A DNA stretch of 64,000 nucleotides, taken from NCBI GenBank assembly GCA_963678035.1, contig OY782666.1:496001-560000 (forward strand). Direction: 5' to 3'. Positions 25,101 to 34,132 of this stretch are shown piece after piece; within the stretch, counting starts at the first letter, position 1; each line of letters starts with the position of its first letter. Under the pieces are notes generated by a model that had not been told where the DNA came from, did no database searches, and worked only from the letters and a program-made list of their open reading frames with translations. The translations under genes were made by a program, and so were the position numbers. Origin of the DNA: Seleniibacterium sp963678035 (lineage in GTDB: Bacteria > Desulfobacterota > Desulfuromonadia > Desulfuromonadales > Geopsychrobacteraceae).

Positions 25101-26700
25101 GGCGAAAAAGTTTGTCGAAGAAGAAAAAAGGGCTTTCCCGCACATCCATAACTACGAATGTAAATTTAGTGGTGTTAGAGAAATTGGTAGTCCCGTAAGC
25201 GGGATTCAAATGGAGAAGGCGTCAGATGAACATATCCTACAACTTTTTGAAGAGTTAACTGATGAAACCGACTGGGACCACCCCAAAAGACGGAGCACGG
25301 GAGGAAGTATCCAGGCATCAAGAGCCTTTGGAGTATTTGCGAAAAACAATCCTGATAGGGCGTTGGCTTTAATTGAGAATTTTGAACCGAAAAAACAAGA
25401 GAGACCCGCTAGTGAAGCTTTGCAGATTTTAGCAAAGGAAGGGTTGATTTCCAAAGACAGGCTTGTAGAAATCATTAATTGTTTGTCTCAAAAGGGATTT
25501 GAATCAAATGAATTCAGATATTCTGCTGCTGATGCCCTTGGTTACGTTGCTTCTAAACCAGAAGGATTGTCAGACGATATTTGCATTATGCTGAAAAGTT
25601 GGCTGGTGAATATCGAACCACAACATTGCGACAGCGGGGATGAAAATGACAAGGAGGATAAATACGAAAGTCTTTTGTGGGGGTATAAAGGATCACGCCT
25701 TGTCCCACAGGGAAACCTGACAGTTCTGGAAACATTAATGCGTGGCTATTTGTTGCGGCAGCCGTGTGATTATAATGTTTGGCTCGAAGTGTTGGAAGAA
25801 CATCTGAACAAAAGAGAAGACCCTAGAGTTTGGCAGTTTTTGGCGGACAAGTTCCACTTACTCTCCAATGCAGACAGAAAACGGTCAGAAAGATTGATCA
25901 AAGAAGTTCTCAACAATCACATAAACGGTACGCTCGAAAGTGTCATTTGCGTGGCGAATAATATCCATTGGTTATCTCCTGAGCTAGTTCATATTTGGCT
26001 CGATAATATCAGAGATGGCGGGTGGCAGCGAGGATATCAAGCTTACGGTGAAATGCTGGTTGTTGGATTACATTACGGGTCTGATAGCCAACAAGAATGG
26101 TATAATCGACGGGTGCAAGAACTGTTGCATGTTGAACAGCCCAAAACGGAAAAATATCAACAAGAAAAACTCGGCATTGCACATGGTGCTGCCCATTTGT
26201 GGAAAGAAAATAACGAAGTATTGACACCAATAATTTGTAATCTTTTTGATATGGCTGATAACCACATTGCATCGGCCTTAATGGGCGTATTCAGGGTTGA
26301 TGTCAGTTTTCCTCCAAATAAATATACCCGAGCGATTATTGACGCGATTATTGCCAGCCCTCAAAGCCTGAAGGGTACAGCCGACTTCCATTTGATTGAA
26401 AAATTGATTGGTTTTTTGCCTGTTGAGCCGGAGCGCGTGTATCAAATTTGTGGCGCCATTATAGATCAATGTGGAAAAGATGTGGCGAATATGCAAACGG
26501 GTTTGTCGTCCTCCGCTGGAGAATTAATCGATATTACCTTGACGCTTCAAAGGTTGCACTCATATCGCGGAAAAGGGCTTGAGCTTTTTGAAAGGTTGCT
26601 TGAACTTGATGTTTATGGAATCAAAGGTGTTCTGTTTGACCTAGACCGCCGTCCCTTTAAATCGCAACCAAGCATGCCGCGTCGTAGAAGAGTAAAATAA
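22144..26700 (+). CDS. Large STAND/NACHT-type NTPase, putative defence protein
   Basis: A 1518-residue soluble protein. Residues 1-200 are helical and unrecognised. A STAND P-loop NTPase module follows: Walker A GGPGSGKS at 243-250, Walker B VILLIDQLDAL at 308-318, a downstream LSCRDFEF arginine motif near 360, then a winged-helix-like region. About 900 residues of helical, HEAT/TPR-like sequence fill the C terminus, the usual place for target sensing in Avs and bNACHT antiphage proteins. No nuclease, SIR2, TIR or protease motif is visible in the N terminus, so the effector, if any, is new or is the helical domain itself. The gene stands alone, is AT-rich, and lies between mobile elements and a tRNA gene. 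Antiphage function is inference from architecture and context. Confidence 0.8.
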   Translation: MGEAITAAIIAKLSDIVLGHFSGKVLDAAQRKIVSAILKDRNTKAVFKKAIIKGLEQFNHQCPAFNHILFHQDDFFKPYILPQLARLLERANKPNISELEENHRQVFGQEFAGVQHAMQTLVNCIESSLNEAPELAPFLDSANIREIRESIRNEISPDLGNIGRDVGEIKKLVEQVSLDEVQIKNDLAPLDESTTKQLLHEKSLDLLSWPQTLSSGEWIERPELEALQKTVNENENSSIVLLGGPGSGKSALLARFGSMATSENHHLLAIKADMMPSEINSQEQLRKWLSLPIPVEDCIRELAEQKKVILLIDQLDALCDLIDIRTERLSVLIDLANRFVNVPNVYTILSCRDFEFKYDVRFQRLGAEELCLSLPNLDTVDELLKKRSIDVSSWPANFREMLRTPQHLKIYFDFLSDIGTPEFSTYQTMLEAVWQKQIVRQVSGAELALLAQDVATSLAENEELWSPVSRFEDHFKNVERLVANGILTFDAERKKIGFAHQTLFDFTRAKAFAAGKGKLADFVLARQGALFIRPALWSSLVYLRGTSTVEYYREFAKLWEEKTLRTHVRLMLMEFLGGLNDPDDQEALWLMPYLEHEKLSGTALAVMQGSLGWFYRIRDSFLPAIMCSGNETARRASWFLRSAWDFARKDILDLIEKHWLREPKKNELALELLNYLGSWDERSCAIAEKILSRMNIRNEWYINGLIATVSASRPELAPILVKAVFTSQLNIAKNETKKEKLPDSNDVSVCENEMEEQVAELMSKRFQETAPFSKLLEANDWYDLPEIAKAAPRKFLEEVFPWFVQVITITARDENKLILTYKDNAGLATCTFDMERKGKSYPVMLSLVVSVETVAENDPDGFIHFMDKWKDLELLSVHRLLAKGLEKLISKRPNVVLEYLLADPRRFVVGDMENYHSYSQILISQLSEVLDDVSFCLLEKTILEWKYYQHHPKEDGPALKRDRAKYEREHRLRLLLALSQSKLSDAAKKFVEEEKRAFPHIHNYECKFSGVREIGSPVSGIQMEKASDEHILQLFEELTDETDWDHPKRRSTGGSIQASRAFGVFAKNNPDRALALIENFEPKKQERPASEALQILAKEGLISKDRLVEIINCLSQKGFESNEFRYSAADALGYVASKPEGLSDDICIMLKSWLVNIEPQHCDSGDENDKEDKYESLLWGYKGSRLVPQGNLTVLETLMRGYLLRQPCDYNVWLEVLEEHLNKREDPRVWQFLADKFHLLSNADRKRSERLIKEVLNNHINGTLESVICVANNIHWLSPELVHIWLDNIRDGGWQRGYQAYGEMLVVGLHYGSDSQQEWYNRRVQELLHVEQPKTEKYQQEKLGIAHGAAHLWKENNEVLTPIICNLFDMADNHIASALMGVFRVDVSFPPNKYTRAIIDAIIASPQSLKGTADFHLIEKLIGFLPVEPERVYQICGAIIDQCGKDVANMQTGLSSSAGELIDITLTLQRLHSYRGKGLELFERLLELDVYGIKGVLFDLDRRPFKSQPSMPRRRRVK

Positions 26701-27177
26701 AACAAAAGAATGAGGGGCAAAAGCTAAAGGACGAATGACATATTCGTAAAGGCTAAAATCCGTCCGGAAAATCGGAACCCAGCCCCTCGATCGGTCTCAA
26801 TTATCCGTGACAAAATTACCAAGTCGAGGCTCTGGCCTGAAATACATCGCTTTGTCTTGGTCTCTCGGGTCTCATGAATTTACGGGTCCTTCCTAGCAAT
26901 GCACCTACTGCGGACGGGCAAGCACGCAATAGCTCTCTACGAATTAACTTTTTTACTGTTTCCGGTTTTCCTTATGTTTAATAGATGCCGAGCCTTGAAA
27001 TGCTTCTGAATCCATACCAAATTGAGTGGGATTTTGATAGAAAGCGTCTTGGATATATAGGCCTTGTCAAGTTTAAAAAACTTGGATTCTGATGTAACAG
27101 GTAAGGGAATTTTCGAAGCAGCAGAGGGGATGTTTTTCTAAGTACAAAATAAAATCTTGGCACCCAGAGTATTAGAT
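26701..27177. other. Intergenic region between the NTPase gene and tRNA-Ala
   Basis: About 480 bp with no convincing gene. A 35-codon frame from an ATG at 26984 reads MPSLEMLLNPYQIEWDFD and could be a remnant, but it has no supported family. I see no copy of the tRNA 3' end here that would mark an island attachment site. Confidence 0.4.
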
Positions 27178-27216
27178 ATCAAAAAAGCACTTAACGAATA
27201 ATCGCTAAGTGCTTAA
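27178..27216 (-). terminator. Intrinsic terminator of tRNA-Ala
   Basis: Read on the minus strand: arms AAGCACTTAGCG and CGTTAAGTGCTT with a 6-nt loop and a TTTTTT tract, directly after the tRNA 3' end. Confidence 0.8.
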
Positions 27217-27223
27217 TTTTTTA

Positions 27224-27299
<76 letters not shown>

Positions 27300-27314
27300 T
27301 TACAAGGTGGGCGA

Positions 27315-27344
27315 TTTATAGCAAACCCGCGGTTGTAGTGTCAA
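27315..27344 (-). promoter_or_regulatory. Sigma-70-type promoter of tRNA-Ala
   Basis: On the minus strand TTGACA (27344-27339) and TATAAA (27320-27315) are separated by 18 nt, 15 bp before the tRNA 5' end. Confidence 0.7.
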
Positions 27345-27467
27345 CAGGAAAAATGCATTTCGCTTAGAACCTGTATCCGCTTGAAAGAATAGCCATTTTT
27401 ACTGTGCCATGGTAGACTTCAGCGCGAAAAATGACGGAACCCTTCAATTTCTTTAGCGAGGCGGGTT

Positions 27468-28874
27468 ATGACCGGGTTACAGAAACTGCTGCGGAGTATA
27501 CCGGCTGTTGATCGGGTATTGCGGGAAGAGCCTTTGCAAAAACTGGCCTTGCGGTTACCCCAGGAGGCCTTGTCCGCAGCGGTGCAGGAGCAGATCGGCC
27601 GGTTACGCCGCGAGATCCTTGCCGAGGTGAGCCTTTCTGCCAGTGATCTGGAACCAGCCAATGTGGCCCTGGCCGCGGCCCGCTCCTGTTGTGATCTGCT
27701 CGAACCGTCCTTGCGCAAAGTCATCAATGCCACCGGCACCCTGCTGCATACCAACCTGGGACGAGCACCTTTGGCCGAACCGGCCCTGGCCGCCATGAGA
27801 ACCGTTGCCGAAGGGTATTCCAACCTTGAATTTGATCTGGCGTCAGGGCGCAGAGGCTATCGTTACAGCCATGTCGAAAAGCTGCTGACCCAGCTGAGTG
27901 GAGCCGAAGCGGCCCTGGTGGTTAACAATAATTCCGGGGCCGTGCTGTTGGCCCTGAGCGCACTGGGGCAGGGGCGGGAAGCCGTGGTCTCGCGCGGGGA
28001 GCTGGTGGAGATCGGCGGTTCCTTCCGCATTCCGGATGTCATGGAGGCTGGGGGGCTGCAACTGCGTGAGGTTGGCACGTCCAATCGGACTCATCTGCGC
28101 GATTACCAGAACGCAATCAACGACAACACCGCGATCTTACTCAAGGTCCATACCAGCAATTATCGAATCGTCGGTTTTACCAAAGAGGTTCCGGCCCGGG
28201 AGCTGGCGCCTTTGGCCCGGGAACATGGTCTGGTGCTGATGGAGGATCTCGGCAGCGGCCTGCTCCTTGACCTCAGCCGTTTCGGTCTGGATCCGGAACC
28301 GACGGTGGCTGAAGTGGTCCAGGCCGGGGTTGATGTGGTCACGTTCAGCGGCGATAAGTTGCTCGGCGGTCCCCAGGCCGGACTTATTGTCGGCCGCGAA
28401 GAGTTGATTGATAAAATGCGTCAACATCCGCTGGCCCGGGCCTTGCGCATCGATAAACTGACCCTGGCGGCCCTGGAAGCGACCCTGCGGCTGTACTTGC
28501 AACCGGAGCAGGCGTTGCAGGAAGTGCCCATCCTGCGTATGTTCAGCGCGGACCCGGCGCATCAGCAGATTCGTTGCCGGCATTTGCTGGAACGAATCGA
28601 AGCCGCTGAACTGCCGGCAGACGTGAACCTGATTGAAGATATTGCCAGGGTTGGCGGCGGAGCCATGCCGGTGACCGAGCTGGCCGACTGGGCCGTTGAA
28701 ATCAATCCGTTGAACATAACGGTGACCGAGCTGGCTAGCCGGCTGCGCGATTTTAACCCGGCGGTGGCGGCCCGGGTGCAGAATGAAAAACTGCTGGTGA
28801 ATCTGCGGGCGGTGTTTGAACGCGAGGATGAACGGTTGGCCCAGATCCTGATCGCGGCCTTGCAAGAGGGTTGA
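27468..28874 (+). CDS. selA: L-seryl-tRNA(Sec) selenium transferase SelA
   Basis: Converts seryl-tRNA(Sec) to selenocysteinyl-tRNA(Sec) using selenophosphate; PLP enzyme of the cytoplasm. The 468-residue protein has the usual length. Visible hallmarks: INATGTLLHTNLGRAPL near residue 85, LVVNNNSGAVLLAL, and the PLP lysine in TFSGDKLLGGPQAG. The start ATG at 27468 gives the typical SelA N terminus (LQKLLRSIPAVDRVL). selB follows after 3 bp, so both are co-expressed. The selenocysteine TGA in selD shows that the pathway has a local client. Confidence 0.96.
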   Translation: MTGLQKLLRSIPAVDRVLREEPLQKLALRLPQEALSAAVQEQIGRLRREILAEVSLSASDLEPANVALAAARSCCDLLEPSLRKVINATGTLLHTNLGRAPLAEPALAAMRTVAEGYSNLEFDLASGRRGYRYSHVEKLLTQLSGAEAALVVNNNSGAVLLALSALGQGREAVVSRGELVEIGGSFRIPDVMEAGGLQLREVGTSNRTHLRDYQNAINDNTAILLKVHTSNYRIVGFTKEVPARELAPLAREHGLVLMEDLGSGLLLDLSRFGLDPEPTVAEVVQAGVDVVTFSGDKLLGGPQAGLIVGREELIDKMRQHPLARALRIDKLTLAALEATLRLYLQPEQALQEVPILRMFSADPAHQQIRCRHLLERIEAAELPADVNLIEDIARVGGGAMPVTELADWAVEINPLNITVTELASRLRDFNPAVAARVQNEKLLVNLRAVFEREDERLAQILIAALQEG

Positions 28875-28877
28875 GTC

Positions 28878-30791
28878 GTGGCAGAACAGGGACATTATAT
28901 TATCGGCACGGCCGGACACGTCGATCATGGCAAAACCGCCTTGATCAGGGCGCTGACCGGGATTGAAACCGACCGACTCAGAGAGGAACAGGCCCGCGGC
29001 ATTTCCATTGAGCTGGGCTTTGCCAAGCTTGATCTGGGCAACGGCGAGGTGGCCGGGGTGGTTGATGTGCCGGGGCATGAGAAGTTCATCCCCCAGATGC
29101 TCAGCGGCGTGGCCGGAATTGACCTGGTGCTGCTGGTGGTGGATGCCAATGAAGGGGTCATGCCGCAGACCCGCGAACACCTGGAGATCATGGACCTGCT
29201 GCAGATCAAAAACGGCATCCTGGTGATCTCCAAGATCGATCTGGTGGAACCGGATTGGCTGGATATTGTTGAGGAAGAAATCCGCGAGCAGGTGGCCGGA
29301 ACCTTTCTGGCCGCTGCGCCCTGTTGTCGGGTTTCGGCCCTGACCGGAGCCGGGCTGGAAGACTTGCTCGAAGTCATTCGCCAGCAGCTGCGCAAGGTCC
29401 CGCCGCGCGATGCCGGGGGCGCGGTGCGGCTGCCGGTTGATCGCTGTTTCAGTATCAGCGGCTTTGGGACGGTGGTCACCGGAACCCTCAACAGCGGCAC
29501 CATCAAAACCGGGGACAATTTTGAAATCCTCCCTGCCGGAGTGACCGCACGGGTTCGCGAGGCCCAGGTTCATGACGCTTCGGCCGGGCAGGTCTTTGCC
29601 GGGCAGCGGGTGGCGCTGAATCTGGTCGGGGTGACTCGCGAGCAGGTCCCGCGCGGTTCGGTGATCGGCACCCAGGGGCTGTTCCGGGCCAGCCAACGTA
29701 TCGATGTCAGGCTGCAGCTGTTGCCGGGCGCGCCCCGGGCGTTGAAGTTTCGCGATCCGCTGCACTTTCACCTGGGGACCGGGCGCAGCGTGGCTCAGGT
29801 TGTGCTCCTTGATCGGGAACAACTTGAACCAGGGGACGAGGCATTTGTTCAGCTGACCCTGGATCACCCGGTGCTGGCCCATCGCGGCGACCGGTTTATT
29901 ATTCGCTCCTATTCGCCGATGCTGACCATTGGTGGCGGGGTGGTGATCGACAGCGAGCCGCCCAAGCATAAGCGTTTTCGTCCCGAGGTGATCGAGCGGC
30001 TGCGTGAACTTTCCTCCGGGGACCTTGGTTTCTGGCTGCAGAAGCTTGATGAACTGCAGCTGGCGCGGCTCAAGGAGCTGGAACAACAGACCGGCACCGG
30101 CCGGGAGCAGCTGCTGGCCGGGCTGGAACGCTTACGCCAGGCCGGCGAGGTGGTGCAGCTTGCTGAACAGTGGGTGACTGCCGAGCGGGTCCGCAGCTGG
30201 CGGCAGCAGTTGCCGCAGATTGTCCGCGATTATCAGGAGCGCAACCATTTGCGCCATGGCATGCCCCGCGCCACTTTGCAAACCCGGCTTGCGGAAAAAC
30301 TGGCGGCCAAAGGCTTTGAGGTTTTGCTGCAGCAGGAGCTGGAGGAGGGAACCGTTGTCCAGCATGGCGATCTGGTGGCGACGCCCGACTGGAGTCCGCA
30401 ACCAACCCCGGCGGAGCAGCAGCATTTGGCGCAGCTGGCCGATCTGCTGCAAAGGGACGGTTTCCAGGTCAAGAGCAACAAGGAAATTTTTCTGCAGCTC
30501 GGTCTGGATGTTGATGACAGCGAAAGCTATCTGTCCTATCTTGCCTTGGAAGGCTCGCTGGTGCGGCTGAACCAGGAAAGCTCCTTGCACAGCGATTATT
30601 ATCGCCAGGCCCGGCGGTTGCTGGTGGATTTGTTGCAGCAGCAGGATGCCTTTACCCTGGCCGAATTCCGCGATAAGCTGGGGAGTAACCGCAAGCTGAC
30701 CCAGGCTCTGCTGGAATTTTTCGACAGCTGCAAGTACACCCGGCGCACCGGCGAACAGCGGGTCGCCTGGCAGCTGCCTGACATCGATTGA
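28878..30791 (+). CDS. selB: Selenocysteine-specific elongation factor SelB
   Basis: GTPase that delivers selenocysteinyl-tRNA to UGA codons next to a SECIS hairpin. 637 residues, starting with GTG three bases after the selA stop. The EF-Tu-like GTPase has GTAGHVDHGKTALI (P-loop), DVPGHEKF and ISKIDL; beta-barrel domains follow, and the C-terminal 250 residues form the winged-helix array that binds SECIS RNA (for example FTLAEFRDKLGSNRKLTQALLE). The gene is intact. Confidence 0.96.
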   Translation: MAEQGHYIIGTAGHVDHGKTALIRALTGIETDRLREEQARGISIELGFAKLDLGNGEVAGVVDVPGHEKFIPQMLSGVAGIDLVLLVVDANEGVMPQTREHLEIMDLLQIKNGILVISKIDLVEPDWLDIVEEEIREQVAGTFLAAAPCCRVSALTGAGLEDLLEVIRQQLRKVPPRDAGGAVRLPVDRCFSISGFGTVVTGTLNSGTIKTGDNFEILPAGVTARVREAQVHDASAGQVFAGQRVALNLVGVTREQVPRGSVIGTQGLFRASQRIDVRLQLLPGAPRALKFRDPLHFHLGTGRSVAQVVLLDREQLEPGDEAFVQLTLDHPVLAHRGDRFIIRSYSPMLTIGGGVVIDSEPPKHKRFRPEVIERLRELSSGDLGFWLQKLDELQLARLKELEQQTGTGREQLLAGLERLRQAGEVVQLAEQWVTAERVRSWRQQLPQIVRDYQERNHLRHGMPRATLQTRLAEKLAAKGFEVLLQQELEEGTVVQHGDLVATPDWSPQPTPAEQQHLAQLADLLQRDGFQVKSNKEIFLQLGLDVDDSESYLSYLALEGSLVRLNQESSLHSDYYRQARRLLVDLLQQQDAFTLAEFRDKLGSNRKLTQALLEFFDSCKYTRRTGEQRVAWQLPDID

Positions 30792-31028
30792 ACGACCCTG
30801 CCGCCTGTCCTGTCGAAGGTGGCATTAACTAGTTTTCATCCGGAAACGGCCCTTTTCCGCCGTGGCGGTGTCAATCTGTGGGCTTATTTGTGCGGCGTAA
30901 AGAACTACGCCTCCGCATAAGCCCTTGATTTCCTTGCCATAACGAGAAATTGCTCGGTTCCAATCTGAAAACTTAGCCGTTGCCCTTCGGAGTTTCCAGA
31001 TGGCAACTAGCTAACCTAAAAAGAGGAC
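30792..31028 (+). promoter_or_regulatory. Structured selB-selD intergenic region
   Basis: No gene, but two strong foldbacks. One (30880-30924) pairs GGGCTTAT with ATAAGCCC and TGCGGCGTA with TACGCC-CGCA. The other (30973-31014) pairs TTAGC-GTTGCC with GGCAAC-GCTAA. The second ends 15 bp before the selD start. They may be a selD leader or a processing/termination signal. I see no tRNA-Sec here. Confidence 0.4.
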
Positions 31029-32072
31029 ATGACCTTGAGTATTCGACTGACGTCATTATCACGCAGTTCTGGTTGAGCGGCCAAAATAGGTCCCGAGACC
31101 CTGGCTCAGGTGCTGAGCCAGCTGCCGATAAGTCATAACCCTAACCTGTTGTCCCAGGAAATTCCTTTTGCCGATGCGGCCATCTATCGCCTTAGTGATA
31201 GTCAGGCACTGGTGCAATCGGTCGACTTCTTCACCCCGGTGGTGGATGATCCGTACCGCTACGGCCAGATTGCCGCGGCCAACTCGCTGTCCGATATCTA
31301 TGCTGTCGGCGGCCAGCCGTTGCTGGCGCTCAACCTGGTTTCGTTCCCCATCAATTGTCTGGAACCGGAGATTCTGGCGCAGATCCTTCAGGGCGGGTCC
31401 GAACGGGTTCATGCCGCCGGAGCGGTGATTGCCGGGGGACATTCCATCGAGGATGAAGAACCCAAGTACGGCCTTAGCGTCACCGGCATGGTCGATCCGC
31501 GGCAGATGATCACCACCCAAGGCTGTCGACCGGGTGACCGGCTGATTCTGACCAAGCCCCTTGGGACCGGGTTGCTGACCACCGCCCTGAAAGGGGACAT
31601 GCTGAGTGAAACCGATATTGCCGAAGCCATCGAGGGGATGCTGACTCTGAACCGGACCGCATCCGAAGTGATGATGGCGGTGGGGGTGTCGGCCTGTACC
31701 GATATCACCGGGTTTGGTCTGGCCGGCCATGCTTCGGAGATGGCGGACGCCAGCGGGGTCGGAATGAAACTGAATCTGGCGGCGCTGCCTTTGTATCCTC
31801 ATGCCCGGGAGATGGCTGAAATGGGGCTGGTCCCGGTCGGTGCCCATCGCAACCGTGATTTTTATTCGCCCCGCTTTATCGGCCGGGAACACTGCGATCC
31901 CATCGATATCGATATCCTCAGCGATCCGCAAACCTCCGGCGGGCTGCTGCTGGCGGTTGCCGAAGCCAAGGTTGAGGAACTGCTGGATGCTTTAGCTGCG
32001 TGCGCAGTGCCTGCCTTCCAGATCGGTGAAATTGTTGCCGGACCGGCCGGCTGTTTGCTGTTGGAGTCTTGA
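31029..32072 (+). CDS. selD: Selenophosphate synthase SelD, a selenoprotein (in-frame TGA = Sec16)
   Basis: Makes selenophosphate from selenide and ATP for SelA. A frame without recoding begins only at 31110 and lacks the catalytic N terminus. Reading from ATG 31029 gives SIRLTSLSRSSG, then TGA (31074-31076), then AAKIGPETLAQVL; this matches the E. coli N terminus, with TGA at the position of catalytic Cys17 and the conserved lysine three residues later. The downstream sequence ADDAAIYR-type region, VDFFTPVVDDPYRYG, GGHSIEDEEPKYGL and DPQTSGGLLLAV confirm SelD. Length is 347 residues with Sec. Hairpins right after the TGA can serve as SECIS. A TTG at 31035 is an alternative start with better ribosome-site spacing. 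Confidence 0.93.
31074..31119 (+). promoter_or_regulatory. Selenocysteine TGA with candidate SECIS hairpins
   Basis: Downstream of the TGA are GGTC-CCGA-GACC (31089-31100) and a perfect 7-bp hairpin GGCTCAG-GTG-CTGAGCC (31103-31119). Bacterial SECIS hairpins lie within about 40 nt of the UGA, which fits. Which of the two SelB binds is not clear from the sequence. Confidence 0.65.
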
Positions 32073-32073
32073 T

Positions 32074-32235
32074 ATGTTCGGATTCGGTCCCTGGGAAATT
32101 GCTGTGCTAGCCATGCTGACCGTGTTTGTGTTCGGTTGGCGGGCGTTGCCGAAGCTGTTTCGGGGCTTGCGACAATTGCACGGAACAAAAGCAAAACTGG
32201 CCGAGGAACTGCGTCAACTACTGCGGTTCTTTTAA
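32074..32235 (+). CDS. Small TatA/E-like protein
   Basis: A 53-residue protein starting MFGFGPWEIAVLAML, with one N-terminal membrane helix, the FG-x(4)-LP hinge (FGWRALPKL) and an amphipathic basic helix, the plan of TatA/TatE subunits of the twin-arginine translocase. It is shorter than usual and lacks the acidic tail. It begins 1 bp after the selD stop, so it is co-transcribed with the selenium genes. No tatC is in the window. Function as a Tat component is plausible but not certain. Confidence 0.7.
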   Translation: MFGFGPWEIAVLAMLTVFVFGWRALPKLFRGLRQLHGTKAKLAEELRQLLRFF

Positions 32236-32491
32236 GCGGCAGGGGCAGATGTGCCTTTTGTTGCTGATCGATTCATCCCCACCGCCCAGCCTTTGACCCT
32301 TCGGCCTGAGCGACTGTTATCCTGCTATCTTTATGAAATCCTTATGCCTAGCCGCTGAGTTTTGCTGCTTCATTTATTGAATTTCTGCTAGTGTTTGAGT
32401 GGTGAGTCGGTAGCGAAATGCCGACCGGAGGGGAGCTTGCCGCAGGGCGAGCTTGATCACAGCCGTTCAATAACAGGAGCAGACGTTTGAT
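32236..32491 (+). promoter_or_regulatory. Structured leader-like region before the kup remnant
   Basis: No gene. Two adjacent hairpins stand out: GTCGGTA-GCGAAA-TGCCGAC (32406-32425) and AGCTTGCC-GCAG-GGCGAGCT (32434-32453), both with small compact loops. This is typical of a structured RNA leader, possibly once controlling kup. I cannot match it to a known riboswitch consensus. Confidence 0.4.
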
Positions 32492-34132
32492 CGACCCCCG
32501 GCGCTGCTGTTGAATTACTTCGGCCAGGGAGCCCTGTTGCTCAGGCACCCTGAAACCATCGTCAATCCATTCTATCTCATGGCCCCGCGTTGGGCTCTGT
32601 ATCCCCTGGTTGTTATGGCGACCATGGCCACCATTATCGCCTCTCAGGCCGTTATCTCCGGAGCTTTTTCCCTCACCGTGTAGGCCATTCAGCGCTGGCA
32701 TTGGCCGGTGGCTGCAACCCTGTTGCTGTGTGGCGGGTTCCTGATTTTTGACTGTGCCTTTCTCGGCGCGAACTTTACCAAAATCAATCATGGCGGCTGG
32801 TTCCCGCTGCTGGTCTTCGCAGCCATGAGCACCTGGAAGCAGGGGAGAAAGGTCCTGGCTGAACGGTTGCGGGTCACAGCTGCGCCGCTGACCCAATTTG
32901 TGGAACATATCGAGTCCTTCAGTCCCGGCAAAGTGCCGGGAACTTCGGTCTATATGAACGGCAACCCGGAAGGAACCCCAGCGGCTTTGCTGCATAACCT
33001 CAAACACAACAAGGTCCTGCACGAAAGAGATAACGTAAAATATTTTTCGCTTTTTTAGAAATGCACGGCAGTGCCCACATTGGTTAGAATTGCGTAGCCA
33101 ACGTAAACCCTAACCCAAAGGAGAACACTGCCGTGGACAAGGATTATAGCGCAAAATCGGACAAGATTATTCACCTGAATGAAGAGGCCGTCAGAAATCA
33201 TCTCGGTCAAATTGTCCGCAGCACCGTTGAGCAGACCTTGAATGAAATGCTTGATGCTGAAGCCGATCGGTTATGTAACGCGGAGAAATATCAACGCAAT
33301 GAAGCTCGTACGGATACCAGGGCCGGGCACTATCAGCGCAAGTTACAGACCGGAGCGGGCGAAGTGACATTGAAGGTCCCCAAACTCAGACAACAAACTT
33401 TTGAAACCGCGATCATTGAACGCTATAGGCGACGTGAGGCCTCGGTTGAAGAGGCGCTGATCGAAATGTATCTGGCTGGGGTTTCCGTCCGCCGGGTTGA
33501 AGACATCACTGAAGCCCTGTGGGGCACCAAAGTCAGCCCTGGCACGATCAGCAACCTGAACAAGAAAGTTTACGCCAAGATTGAAGAGTGGCGGACCCAG
33601 ACGATTGAGGGTGAATTTCCTTATGTTTATCTGGATGGCATCGTGCTGAAACGCTCCTGGGCTGGAGACGTCAGCAACGTATCCGTTCTGGTTGCGATCG
33701 GTGTCAACAGTGATGGCTACCGGAAGATCCTCGGTGTCGTCGAAGGGCACAAAGAAGATAAGGCCGGCTGGTCAGGCTTTCTGCGTCATTTGAAGGAGCG
33801 TGGCTTACGCGGTGTGCGCCTGTTTATTACCGATGCCTGCATGGGATTGGTGGAGTCGTTGGCTGAATATTATCCCGAAACCAAGTGGCAGCGTTGTATG
33901 GTCCATTTTTATCGCAATGTTTTCAATGCCGTTCCACGGAAGCGGGTCAAAGATGTCGCCGCCATGCTCAAGGCGATTCATGCATCTGAGGATAAGGCGG
34001 CTGCCCGTCAAAAAGCAGAGCAGATCATTGGAAAGCTGGAGAGCCTACGCCTAAAAGACGCGGCGAAGAAGGGTAAGCGTCCCACCAAGCCCCACCTGTT
34101 GAAAATATCGTAAATGTCGTAAGCTTCGCCCT

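Noticed and set aside
26984..27092. 35-codon frame after the STAND gene
   Set aside because: No ribosome site of note, no family recognised, and too short to support without further evidence.
28137..30086. A 649-codon open frame on the minus strand opposite selA/selB
   Set aside because: It is antisense to two clearly conserved genes, has a shadow-type composition (His, Gln, Gly-rich) and no recognisable family.
30792..31028. tRNA-Sec gene between selB and selD
   Set aside because: The foldbacks do not form a cloverleaf with a TCA anticodon and there is no encoded CCA end.
31110..32072. selD starting at 31110 as a shorter protein
   Set aside because: It would lack the catalytic N terminus, while the upstream sequence matches SelD across an in-frame TGA.
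32236..32491. ydaO (c-di-AMP) or M-box riboswitch upstream of kup
   Set aside because: The conserved sequence blocks of these classes are not present, although hairpins are.
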